A stretch of 20,369 nucleotides of DNA from an uncultured Clostridia bacterium (GTDB lineage: Bacteria; Bacillota; Clostridia; Oscillospirales; Oscillospiraceae): NCBI GenBank assembly GCA_947177115.1, contig CAMWTG010000012.1, forward strand, positions 1-20,369, read 5' to 3'. Each line of letters begins with the position of its first letter. The first letter of the stretch is position 1. The notes beneath the pieces are model-generated. The model was not told the origin of the DNA, did no database searches, and was given only the letters and a program-made list of their open reading frames with translations. The position numbers were made by a program, and so were the translations under genes. Positions 1-6,788 of this stretch are shown here, in pieces.

Positions 1-3000
1 ACCGAGTACTACCGCTTCAACGAGGCGAACAGCACTGTCCGTTACATGGACGGCAACACTCCCGCTGTTGGCGATGTGGTTGTCTGCGCTCTGATCGATG
101 GTCAGATCCTGGTCGAGCCCGCCGTGAACGAGACCGTTACCGTCTCCAACTACGACTGGCGCGTTGACAAGATCACCACCGACAAGGGTGAGTATGGCCA
201 GTCCGGCATCGGCAACTGGACCGAGATGCAGCAGCTCATCCGCAACATGGAAGACCGCACCGAGTACATCGTGTACTTCGATCACTTCGGCTTTGTCCGC
301 GCTTACGAGCTGCCCGGCGGCACCCAGTATGCTCTGCTGACCGAGATCTATGCCAGCAACAACCAGACCGGCAACGTCCTGCAGGATTGGCCCATGACCG
401 TTGAGCTGAAGGCTGGCGAGGCCGAGCTGGCGGAGTATAGCCTGGCTGGCGGCAGCAACAACATCTTTGTTGCCCGCACTCCCTGGACTGAGGTCATCAG
501 CGTAGTCGGCACCAGCCGTTACTACAACTGGCTGCAGCCTGCTATCGCTCACCTGGGCGTGACCCGCATTACTCCCGCTGGTCTCACCGCTGTCAAGGGC
601 GATCCCAGCTTCAATACAACCGCTCCGTATTCCGATGCTACGGTCGCAAGCTGGCAGCTCTGGCCCGATTGGAACCAGTACGTCAAGACTGTAACTAGTA
701 CCAGCGCTTCGGCTCTTAATGAGTTCAACTACGGTCCCTATGACCGCACCAGGATCACTGCGGGTCAGACCACCCAGAACACCTACAGCTTCACCAACGT
801 TGCCGTTGCCAACATCAACGGCGAGACCGCCACTCTGACCGGCGCCGCTCAGCTGCGTCTGGATAACGCCGGCAATCCCACTTGGTTCGATACCAATGGC
901 AATGGCATTTGGGATGCTGGTGAGCGCGCCCGCTACGCTGTGGACTACATCCAGCTGGGCACCGGCAATGTTGCCGCGCAGCAGGTCAACTATCCTGTCC
1001 ACGCCAACTACACCGGCTACAGCAACGGCGTTGTCAACGCCACCCACAACACTGAGTTCTACATCGTCCATAACGATGGCGTAGAGTACTTCAAGGATTA
1101 CACCAATATGCCCGCGCTGAACGGCGATAACTACATCTACGCCGCTTACGCCGTGGCCCGCGACACCTCTGCCGACAGTGCCACCGCTCCCTACTGGGTT
1201 GCCGATGTCATCGTCTACGAGGTCCGCACCTGGAACGACAACTCCCGCACCAGCGTTGCCCTGGCTTACTTCGGTCAGAGCCGCAGCACCGGCGAGGTCC
1301 AGCTCATCAAGACCCTGAGCAACGTCTCCGGCGGCCCGATGGTCGATGTGATCCCCACCAACCTGAGCTGGAACGCCCAGGCCGGTTCCTTCGGCAACTT
1401 CTCCGGCTACGGCTTCTATCAGGTCTGGAACGGCAGCGAAGTGACTGACGGCCAGATGTCCGCCCGCCGCGTCACCCGGATCCCCGAGACCGGCCGCACC
1501 TATGCCAGCTATGGCATCTATGCCGGTACGGTTGACCGCGTGACTGAGGACGCTGTGAACGGCGGCTACATCTACGTAAACATGGTGGACAGCGCTGGGA
1601 ATGCCTTGCGCAGCATCGCTCTGGCTGTCAACAGCAACATCTACGCTATCCGCAACGACAACGAGCTGGGCGGCGGCAACTACAACGAGGCCGTTTCCCT
1701 GCGCTACAGCAACCTCTCCACCAACGAGGTCCAGCCCGGCGACCAGATCATCTGGCAGGGCGGCACTTGGAACACCAGCACGGTCTGCTCCTCCGCATAC
1801 ATTGTGGATATGGGCAATTCCACTGCGGTTCCCGGCACTATGACCCGTACCCGCTGGAACGAAACCCCGACCTTCCTGAAGGTGACCGAATGGGGTGCCA
1901 TCACTGCCGAGCAGGGCACGCCCGGTACCAACAACAACATTGACATCACCTTCAAGTTCACATCCACCAACCTCGCCTTCCCCGGCAAGAACGATGTGAC
2001 CCTGACCGTGCCGAAGGGTACTGCGATGACCTATGATCTCAGCAAGGCTCCCTTCGCAATCGAGGGCTGGACTAACAACAGCGTAGTCGTCAAGGATCAG
2101 GATGATGGCAATACCCTTACTGGCGGCGGCACTGATTATACCTTCAGCGCCCCCAACCTGACACTGCCTGCCGCCATCACCGATGAGAATCTCGTGGTGG
2201 AAGTCACCTGCACCCCAGTCACTGTTAATCTGACAGTTACCCTCACTAGTTTCACCAGCGAGACGGTGAACTACAACATCCCCACCGCCATTACTGCTAC
2301 CGGTACCGTTACTAGCGGTACTCCCATCGGAGCAGGCATGGCTTGGGGCGATGATGCCACCCTGACTTGGACCGGCGTTGCTAATACCAGCTATACTATT
2401 AGTGCTACCGCTAATGCTACCTTCTCTCTCACCAATAATGGCACTGCCTATACCCTGAGGTGTGAGGATGTCAAGGGCGCTGCTACTGTCACCATTACCG
2501 CCACCGACAATAGCCAGGCTATCGAGGACGAGCGCGTATCCGAAGCTGTTGAGGTTGAAGGCGCTGATCCCGGCGTGGATCCCAACACCGGCGTGACCTA
2601 TCAGACTGCCTACCAGGCTGCTGGCTTTACCGTTGGCGGTACCGGTCACAACGCGACCGTGAGTGTTGATGCCAAGAAGCTTCAGAGCTTTATTGACACG
2701 TACAATGTTCTGGGCAACAACCTCTTCAATACGCTCCGTCCTGATACCACCGGCTATCTCCTTGCCGCTGGCGTGACCTTTACGGCTCCTGAGGATGCCA
2801 CTGGCGTGAAGATCTGCTATGACGGCACCGCGACTGCCCCGTCCAGCAACTGGTCAACGGTGGCGAAGAACACCACTGGCCGCGATGATTTCGACAACGA
2901 TGGCGTCCATCTCTACATTGCGGTTACAAACACCGATGCTACGCCTGGCTCTGCTGCTCCTGGCGGCACGGGTAAGGCTCTGGATGGGATCAATCCGACC

Positions 3001-3105
3001 TATGCAAACCGTGACAAGTACGTTTGGCTGCAGTTCACGGATGCCTCCGGCGACCTGGGCGCTCCCGTCCTCTGCACCATCAGTCTGACCTGGACTAACG
3101 TATGA
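1..3105 (+). CDS. Large extracellular / S-layer-like protein, 3' part only
   Basis: The reading frame is open from base 1, so the gene starts upstream; 1034 residues are visible and the ATG at 46 is probably internal. The chain is rich in Thr, Asn, Ala, Gly and aromatic beta-strand patterns, with little Lys or Cys, as in secreted cell-surface proteins. An EF-hand-like loop, DTNGNGIWDAGE, lies at visible residues 297-308 (Asp1, Asn3, Asn5, Gly6, Glu12), and a second Asp-rich turn (DFDNDG) lies near the C-terminus. The last 400 residues look like two or three Ig-like or beta-sandwich modules. There is no LPXTG motif or C-terminal membrane anchor, so anchoring would have to be N-terminal (for example SLH repeats outside the window). 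Strong use of AAC, GGC, CGC and CTG codons over most of the gene suggests high expression. The exact family is not recognised; S-layer-like is an inference from composition and size. Confidence 0.8.
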   Translation, partial: TEYYRFNEANSTVRYMDGNTPAVGDVVVCALIDGQILVEPAVNETVTVSNYDWRVDKITTDKGEYGQSGIGNWTEMQQLIRNMEDRTEYIVYFDHFGFVRAYELPGGTQYALLTEIYASNNQTGNVLQDWPMTVELKAGEAELAEYSLAGGSNNIFVARTPWTEVISVVGTSRYYNWLQPAIAHLGVTRITPAGLTAVKGDPSFNTTAPYSDATVASWQLWPDWNQYVKTVTSTSASALNEFNYGPYDRTRITAGQTTQNTYSFTNVAVANINGETATLTGAAQLRLDNAGNPTWFDTNGNGIWDAGERARYAVDYIQLGTGNVAAQQVNYPVHANYTGYSNGVVNATHNTEFYIVHNDGVEYFKDYTNMPALNGDNYIYAAYAVARDTSADSATAPYWVADVIVYEVRTWNDNSRTSVALAYFGQSRSTGEVQLIKTLSNVSGGPMVDVIPTNLSWNAQAGSFGNFSGYGFYQVWNGSEVTDGQMSARRVTRIPETGRTYASYGIYAGTVDRVTEDAVNGGYIYVNMVDSAGNALRSIALAVNSNIYAIRNDNELGGGNYNEAVSLRYSNLSTNEVQPGDQIIWQGGTWNTSTVCSSAYIVDMGNSTAVPGTMTRTRWNETPTFLKVTEWGAITAEQGTPGTNNNIDITFKFTSTNLAFPGKNDVTLTVPKGTAMTYDLSKAPFAIEGWTNNSVVVKDQDDGNTLTGGGTDYTFSAPNLTLPAAITDENLVVEVTCTPVTVNLTVTLTSFTSETVNYNIPTAITATGTVTSGTPIGAGMAWGDDATLTWTGVANTSYTISATANATFSLTNNGTAYTLRCEDVKGAATVTITATDNSQAIEDERVSEAVEVEGADPGVDPNTGVTYQTAYQAAGFTVGGTGHNATVSVDAKKLQSFIDTYNVLGNNLFNTLRPDTTGYLLAAGVTFTAPEDATGVKICYDGTATAPSSNWSTVAKNTTGRDDFDNDGVHLYIAVTNTDATPGSAAPGGTGKALDGINPTYANRDKYVWLQFTDASGDLGAPVLCTISLTWTNV

Positions 3106-3145
3106 TCGCTGAACCCCTGACAGGTTCAACGAAGTGACCCCAAAA

Positions 3146-3180
3146 GCCCCCGGGACCTTACGGTCCCGGGGGCGATTTAT
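3146..3180 (+). terminator. Rho-independent terminator after the surface-protein gene
   Basis: A perfect 12-bp GC-rich stem (3146-3157 with 3162-3173) closes a TTAC loop and is followed by a short T-rich tail (GATTTATATT). It lies 40 bp after the stop codon. Confidence 0.85.
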
Positions 3181-3283
3181 ATTCCGGACCAGAGCAGCTG
3201 GCGATGAAAGGCGCAAAGTATCATGTTCGGGCAGCCCTTGGAAAAAGTTTACGGTAAGTTCATGATTAAGGATGTTCCGGCAG

Positions 3284-3312
3284 TTGAAAACAGTATCTTT
3301 TTGTGCTAAATT
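3284..3312 (+). promoter_or_regulatory. Putative promoter for the twin GGIVGG genes
   Basis: TTGAAA (3284-3289) is followed after exactly 17 bp by TAAATT (3307-3312), which carries an upstream TG (3304-3305), giving an extended -10 shape. Transcription would start near 3319, leaving only a very short leader before the ATG at 3335. The spacing is good but the -10 matches only four of six positions, so this is a moderate call. Confidence 0.45.
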
Positions 3313-3334
3313 GTTGTAGGAAGGAGTGATCATA

Positions 3335-3664
3335 ATGGAGACCAATTATGTTATAACGAACAATGGCGGTATCGTTGGCGGTATTGGTAATGTAGTGAAC
3401 AATTTCGGCTCTTTTCAGCAGAGCGAATTGAGCTCCTTGCTTTCGGAATTTCGAACCGCTGTCGAACAGGCGGAGATCCCGGAGGAGCGGAAACAGGAAG
3501 CAAAAGAGTGCATTGAAACGATCGAGGAAGAAGCCGCGAAAGAGCGCCCTAAAAAATCCATTATAAAGCTCGCTTTTAACAAGTTGAAGGAAGTTGCAAC
3601 AAGCGATAAATTTTTAAAGCTGCTTGAGAAGCTGACACCGGTAATTGTCGCTCTGATTCAATAG
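3335..3664 (+). CDS. Small helical protein with N-terminal GGIVGG motif (twin A)
   Basis: A 109-residue protein of unknown function. The ATG at 3335 is chosen because AAGGAG (3321-3326) sits 8 bp upstream; an in-frame GTG at 3326 overlaps this ribosome site and is rejected. Residues 2-23 (ETNYV...GNVVNN) are rich in Asn, Gly, Ile and Val, and match the N-terminus of the next gene at 15 of 22 positions. Residues 28-109 look wholly alpha-helical: a charged Glu/Lys/Arg-rich segment, then a basic patch (RPKKS) and an amphipathic or hydrophobic tail (FLKLLEKLTPVIVALIQ). The layout (Gly/Asn-rich strand motif, then a small helical domain) recalls small effector-associated proteins near bacterial NLR-type conflict systems; that is memory-based analogy, not a database match. 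It lies 14 bp before twin B, so the two are probably co-transcribed. Base composition is visibly more AT-rich than the flanking genes, which suggests transfer. Confidence 0.8.
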   Translation: METNYVITNNGGIVGGIGNVVNNFGSFQQSELSSLLSEFRTAVEQAEIPEERKQEAKECIETIEEEAAKERPKKSIIKLAFNKLKEVATSDKFLKLLEKLTPVIVALIQ

Positions 3665-3678
3665 AGAGGAGTATTCTC

Positions 3679-4113
3679 ATGGGTACGGAGTATAACTACG
3701 TAGGATATAACTATGGCGGTATTGTGGGAGGAAGTTACAATACGGTAAATAACATCCTCCAAACGGACACCGGCTTTTTCAGCAATGGGACCGATCGCGG
3801 GAAGGGAAACGAGTTCGTACATTTTACCCTGTTGCTTGGTGATGATTCCTGTGATGCGTGCAGGAACGCGGTGGTAGAGAGATTCGATACTGCGTTTGCA
3901 GTCAAGCGGTATCCGCTTTGGGTGGAAATTACAGATCTGGTGGATATCTGCGCGCGCATTGTGTATTTTAATGGGGGGCCAAATGATGAAGATGTAGAAA
4001 AACTGATCAATAGATTTTTTACCGCCATCTGTCTCCCGTTTGGTTTTGAATATCAGGCAAAAATTGTCAGAGTGGGTTCCGGTTATTTCTTCGAGATGTA
4101 CCCGCAGGAATAG
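3679..4113 (+). CDS. Small protein with N-terminal GGIVGG motif (twin B)
   Basis: A 144-residue protein of unknown function. GAGAGGAG (3665-3672) lies 6 bp before the ATG, and the gene follows twin A by 14 bp. Residues 4-25 repeat the twin A block (NYV..N.GGIVGG..N.VNN). The rest is unrelated to twin A: a Gly/Asn linker (about 26-44), then what reads as an alpha/beta domain with a strand (EFVHFTLLLG), a helix (SCDACRNAVVERFDTAF), a strand pair (LWVEITDLVD, ICARIVYF), a helix (EDVEKLINRFFTAIC) and a final strand region ending in FFEMYPQE. There is no signal peptide or transmembrane helix. A CDAC pair is present but no complete metal site. I do not recognise the domain. A shared interaction motif on two otherwise different proteins suggests that they assemble with each other or with a third partner. 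Confidence 0.8.
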   Translation: MGTEYNYVGYNYGGIVGGSYNTVNNILQTDTGFFSNGTDRGKGNEFVHFTLLLGDDSCDACRNAVVERFDTAFAVKRYPLWVEITDLVDICARIVYFNGGPNDEDVEKLINRFFTAICLPFGFEYQAKIVRVGSGYFFEMYPQE

Positions 4114-4120
4114 AACTGTT

Positions 4121-4163
4121 AAAATGGAGAGAGTCCGGCATAGCGCCGGACCCTCTCCATTTT
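4121..4163. terminator. Bidirectional terminator between twin B and the tail-like gene
   Basis: A 19-bp stem with one A-C mismatch (4121-4139 with 4145-4163) encloses a 5-base loop. A-run and T-run ends on both sides let it act in either direction. It sits 8 bp after the twin B stop and directly abuts the stop codon of the convergent - strand gene. Confidence 0.85.
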
Positions 4164-4164
4164 A

Positions 4165-5205
4165 TTACAGCAGCACCGCTCCCCAGTCATAAAACAGGAA
4201 CGATCCATGCTCTCCGGGATTGAATTGCAGTGAAAATTCCGTCTCCGCCGGGATCGTCTCGTTCCGGTAGTAGGCCATCTCCCGGACCATCCGCCCGTCA
4301 GAGATTTGAACCATCCGTGTGGCGTGGAGCGGGACAGGCCGTCCGTCCCAGCTTACCGTCAGCGTCCCGCTGTGGATCAGACCCCGCACGATCAGCAGCC
4401 CGCCGGAGCTTTCCTCGTGCTCCCGCATGGTGTGGACGGCGGAAATAGGAGCCGTGCTGTTGGCCGGGAGCACCACTGCCTGATTCCCGGTAGCCTGAAT
4501 GCTCATGTCCCCAGTGAATACCGCCGCCAGCGGTTCCATCTGCAGCCGGTAGTGCTGTCCGGCATAAAAAGCGAGGAAACAATCGCGGAAGTCATTGCTC
4601 GTTGAACCGTCTCCTATACTCTGGGCAATATCCAGCAGACGGCTGGCCTCCACCTCACCGGTGTCCAGATTGGTCAGGGTCAATCTGACGGGGAAGGGTG
4701 TATTGGGCACGTTTCCGCGGATGTTCCCCGACAGGCCAATGCGGTTCACATAGGCGTTCACGGGAACACAGATGTCGGCCTGCAAGGCTGTACACGCCGC
4801 CAGGTCATTTTTGACGAGCGTCATCCGAGCGCTCTGCTGCATATAGCTGCCGATACTGCCCAGCATTGTACCCGCAGGATTTTTCCCCGCGTAGTAGACG
4901 CCGTTCAACAGCGATGCGTTTGTGACGCCGCTTTTATCCTTCGCGGGGTTTTGGTGGAACACGCCCGCCTGCCAGGGGAAGGGATCCATATCCTGCACCG
5001 TGCTGTAGTGATTGTAGGCCAGCCTGCGCAGCCGCTTCAGCGTTTTTTGGTCCAGATCATCGCTGATCTGACAGGCAGTCTGTGCGGCCTGCGCGTTCAA
5101 AGTCATACCGGCCTCCATGTCCGCGCACATCCGATTGAAATCGGTGCGCATGATCCGGTCTGTCTCGTCCCACTGGGGCAGATGGTAGTTTGCTGTGTAA
5201 TTCAT
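4165..5205 (-). CDS. Hypothetical protein with phage-tail-like N-terminus
   Basis: A 346-residue protein. The start at 5205 is set by AAAGGAG (5214-5220), 8 bp upstream; the frame runs open to 5472 but the upstream part has no ribosome site. The N-terminus (NYHLPQWDETDRIMRTDFN) matches a pattern I know from phage-tail-fibre-associated and structural hypothetical proteins of Clostridia (Asn-Tyr-x-Leu-x-x-Trp, then Asp-Phe-Asn and a helical segment). Residues about 35-70 are helical (NAQAAQTACQISDDLDQKT). From about 150 on the chain is beta-rich, with repeated carbohydrate-binding or jelly-roll-like strand patterns, ending in GSFLFYDWGAVLL. There is no signal peptide. No other phage structural gene is nearby, so it is either a lone morphogenesis remnant or a cargo gene. 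The family assignment is tentative; the CDS itself is well supported. Confidence 0.8.
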   Translation of the reverse strand: MNYTANYHLPQWDETDRIMRTDFNRMCADMEAGMTLNAQAAQTACQISDDLDQKTLKRLRRLAYNHYSTVQDMDPFPWQAGVFHQNPAKDKSGVTNASLLNGVYYAGKNPAGTMLGSIGSYMQQSARMTLVKNDLAACTALQADICVPVNAYVNRIGLSGNIRGNVPNTPFPVRLTLTNLDTGEVEASRLLDIAQSIGDGSTSNDFRDCFLAFYAGQHYRLQMEPLAAVFTGDMSIQATGNQAVVLPANSTAPISAVHTMREHEESSGGLLIVRGLIHSGTLTVSWDGRPVPLHATRMVQISDGRMVREMAYYRNETIPAETEFSLQFNPGEHGSFLFYDWGAVLL

Positions 5206-5232
5206 ACAAAGTTCTCCTTTTTGATTGGTGTT

Positions 5233-5269
5233 ACCGGTTAAAAAACCGGTACACACTGGTGTGTACCGG
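5233..5269 (-). terminator. Terminator-like or operator palindrome in the leader of the tail-like gene
   Basis: Bases 5246-5269 form an 11-bp inverted repeat (CCGGTACACAC with GTGTGTACCGG) around 2 bases. Read on the - strand it is followed by six T (5245-5240), the shape of an intrinsic terminator, 28 bp before the start codon. A second repeat (ACCGGTT 5233-5239 with AACCGGT 5244-5250) shares one arm with it, so the two structures are mutually exclusive. This could be an attenuator, or a DNA operator for a dimeric repressor. Confidence 0.5.
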
Positions 5270-5289
5270 GGGAGAAGTTGTTGATTTTT

Positions 5290-5308
5290 GTGCAACGTCA
5301 AGTTGCAC
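5290..5308. promoter_or_regulatory. Inverted repeat, possible operator
   Basis: GTGCAAC (5290-5296) and GTTGCAC (5302-5308) form a perfect 7-bp inverted repeat around 5 bases, flanked by T-rich and A-rich tracts. It lies in the divergent spacer 21 bp from the larger palindrome. It could be a regulator site or a weak terminator hairpin. Confidence 0.35.
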
Positions 5309-5457
5309 GAAAAAAGCAGGCACTCCAACACGCGCCATCCGCAGGGCGCGATGACCCCGGCGCGCCGTTGATTGACAAATCGCGCGCAAAAGCCGTAACA
5401 ACCTGCCATCTTTCCGTAAAATTCTTCCTCCACATGAGAAATTTTCTCACACAGACA

Positions 5458-5486
5458 TTGCTTTTTTTCCAAAAGGCGTATATACT
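5458..5486 (+). promoter_or_regulatory. Promoter of the RloA/RloB-like pair
   Basis: TTGCTT (5458-5463) and TATACT (5481-5486) are separated by exactly 17 bp. Predicted transcription start is about 5493, about 22 bp before the ATG at 5515. Confidence 0.65.
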
Positions 5487-5514
5487 AAGAGCAGCAGATG
5501 AGAGGAGAATGCAT

Positions 5515-6786
5515 ATGCTTCTGCAATTCAATTTTAAAAACTACCTGTCCTTCCGGGATGACACGACTCTTGATCTCACCGCCACCAAGATCACCGAGTA
5601 CCCCGCCCATGTCGTTGCCGTTGGAAAGGAAAAGGTCCTGCCCCTCGCCGCCATCTACGGCGCCAACGCCAGCGGCAAGTCCAATGTCCAGGACGCGTTT
5701 GTTTACATGTCAAACTATGTGATAAACTCTTTTTCCTACGGCGGCGACAACAAAAAGGATATCGACCGTTCTGATTTTGCGCCCCCGACCCCCTTTCTTC
5801 TTGACACCGCCAGCATGGATGCGGAAACCTCCTTCGAAGTCTATTTCATTACCTCGAAGCAGAATAACTACAAATCCTACAACTACGGTTTTACCATCGG
5901 CGCTGATGGCATCCATGAGGAGTGGCTGAATTCCAAGGCAAAAACCGCCGCTGATTACAAGAAGATTTTTTACCGGAACGGCAGCTCCCTCGACCTCTCC
6001 GGCCTGCCCCAAGCCAGCCAGAGCTTGATCACCATTGCGTTGGAACCGGAGGCGTTAATCGTCTCACTGGGCGCAAAGCTGAGGATCAGCGAGCTAAAGC
6101 TGGTCCGCGATTGGTTTTATGATAATGAGATCGCGAATTTTGGCAATCCCAGTGAGAATCTGATGCTGTCTTCGCAGGTGTCCAAGAGTTTTGTCACAGA
6201 CAGGGACCTCCAGCATCGCGTTGCCGCATATTTTTCTTCCTTCGATCCCTCCATTCGTGATTTTCATATCTCACAGATCGAGGAGGTCGAAGACGATGGA
6301 TCCGGCCGGGTCGGCAGGGCCCGTATTGATGCCGTGCATCAGATGGTCGATTCCGATGAATTTGCTCTATTCCCATTATCTATCGAATCCGCCGGTACCC
6401 TGAAAATGTTTGCCCTGTATCCCCTGCTGCAATCCGTTTTACAGCACGGCAGTGTATTGTTTGTCGATGAACTGAACGCCCGCCTTCACCCGCTGCTGCT
6501 GCGCACGATCCTGATCATGTTCCTGGACCCCAAGACCAACCCCAACCACGCGCAGCTGATCTTCACCACCCACGATGCCTGGCACCTGTCCCTTCTCCGC
6601 CGGGACGAGATCTGGTTTACGGAGAAGGATGAGCAGGGCATCTCCACCCTGTATTCGCTGGTGGACTTTGAGGACGAGAACGGCACAAAGATCCGTAAAG
6701 ATGAAAATTATATAAAAAATTATCTTCTGGGCAAGTACGGCGGCATCCCCTCCGTGCATAATCTGGACATTTTAGGAGGCGAGTAA
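5515..6786 (+). CDS. AAA/ABC-type ATPase, RloA/AbiLi-like defence protein
   Basis: A 423-residue ATPase. ATG 5515 is chosen because AGAGGAG (5501-5507) lies 7 bp upstream; the in-frame ATG at 5509 is too close to it, and the frame open to 5278 precedes the promoter. The N-terminus (FNFKNYLSFRDD) is typical of RecF/SMC-like AAA_15/AAA_21 ATPases. Walker A is GANASGKS (49-56), the signature-like motif is ESAGT (291-295), Walker B is VLFVDE (314-319) followed by LNARLHP, and the switch His is in FTTHD (350-354). All catalytic motifs are intact. Family knowledge: such ATPases pair with RloB-type partners in RloA/RloB and AbiL phage-defence modules, where the ATPase is thought to sense infection or control the partner. 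The stop is 2 bp before the rloB start, so translation is probably coupled. The defence role is inferred from family and pairing. Confidence 0.9.
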   Translation: MLLQFNFKNYLSFRDDTTLDLTATKITEYPAHVVAVGKEKVLPLAAIYGANASGKSNVQDAFVYMSNYVINSFSYGGDNKKDIDRSDFAPPTPFLLDTASMDAETSFEVYFITSKQNNYKSYNYGFTIGADGIHEEWLNSKAKTAADYKKIFYRNGSSLDLSGLPQASQSLITIALEPEALIVSLGAKLRISELKLVRDWFYDNEIANFGNPSENLMLSSQVSKSFVTDRDLQHRVAAYFSSFDPSIRDFHISQIEEVEDDGSGRVGRARIDAVHQMVDSDEFALFPLSIESAGTLKMFALYPLLQSVLQHGSVLFVDELNARLHPLLLRTILIMFLDPKTNPNHAQLIFTTHDAWHLSLLRRDEIWFTEKDEQGISTLYSLVDFEDENGTKIRKDENYIKNYLLGKYGGIPSVHNLDILGGE

Positions 6787-6788
6787 TC

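Larger units (their letters stand above)
5206..5514. other. Divergent intergenic region with palindromes
   Basis: This 309-bp spacer separates the - strand tail-like gene from the + strand ATPase gene. It contains the ribosome site of the former (5214-5220), a palindrome plus T-run near it (5233-5269), a second inverted repeat (5290-5308), a GC-rich stretch (about 5325-5400) with no convincing gene, and the ATPase promoter (5458-5486). No clear - strand promoter was found. Confidence 0.6.

Noticed and set aside
3326..3334. GTG start for twin A
   Set aside because: The GTG overlaps the AAGGAG ribosome site; ATG 3335 has correct spacing.
2854..3345. - strand open frame of 163 codons at the end of the surface-protein gene
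   Set aside because: It crosses the terminator and the twin A start, has no ribosome site and an unnatural composition.
5206..5472. Longer N-terminus for the tail-like gene
   Set aside because: The conserved-looking N-terminus starts at 5205, with a perfect ribosome site just upstream; the extension contains palindromes and is Cys-rich and unnatural.
5278..5514. Longer N-terminus for the RloA-like ATPase
   Set aside because: The extra 79 codons lie upstream of or across the promoter, and the family N-terminus (LLQFNFKNYLSF) begins at 5515.
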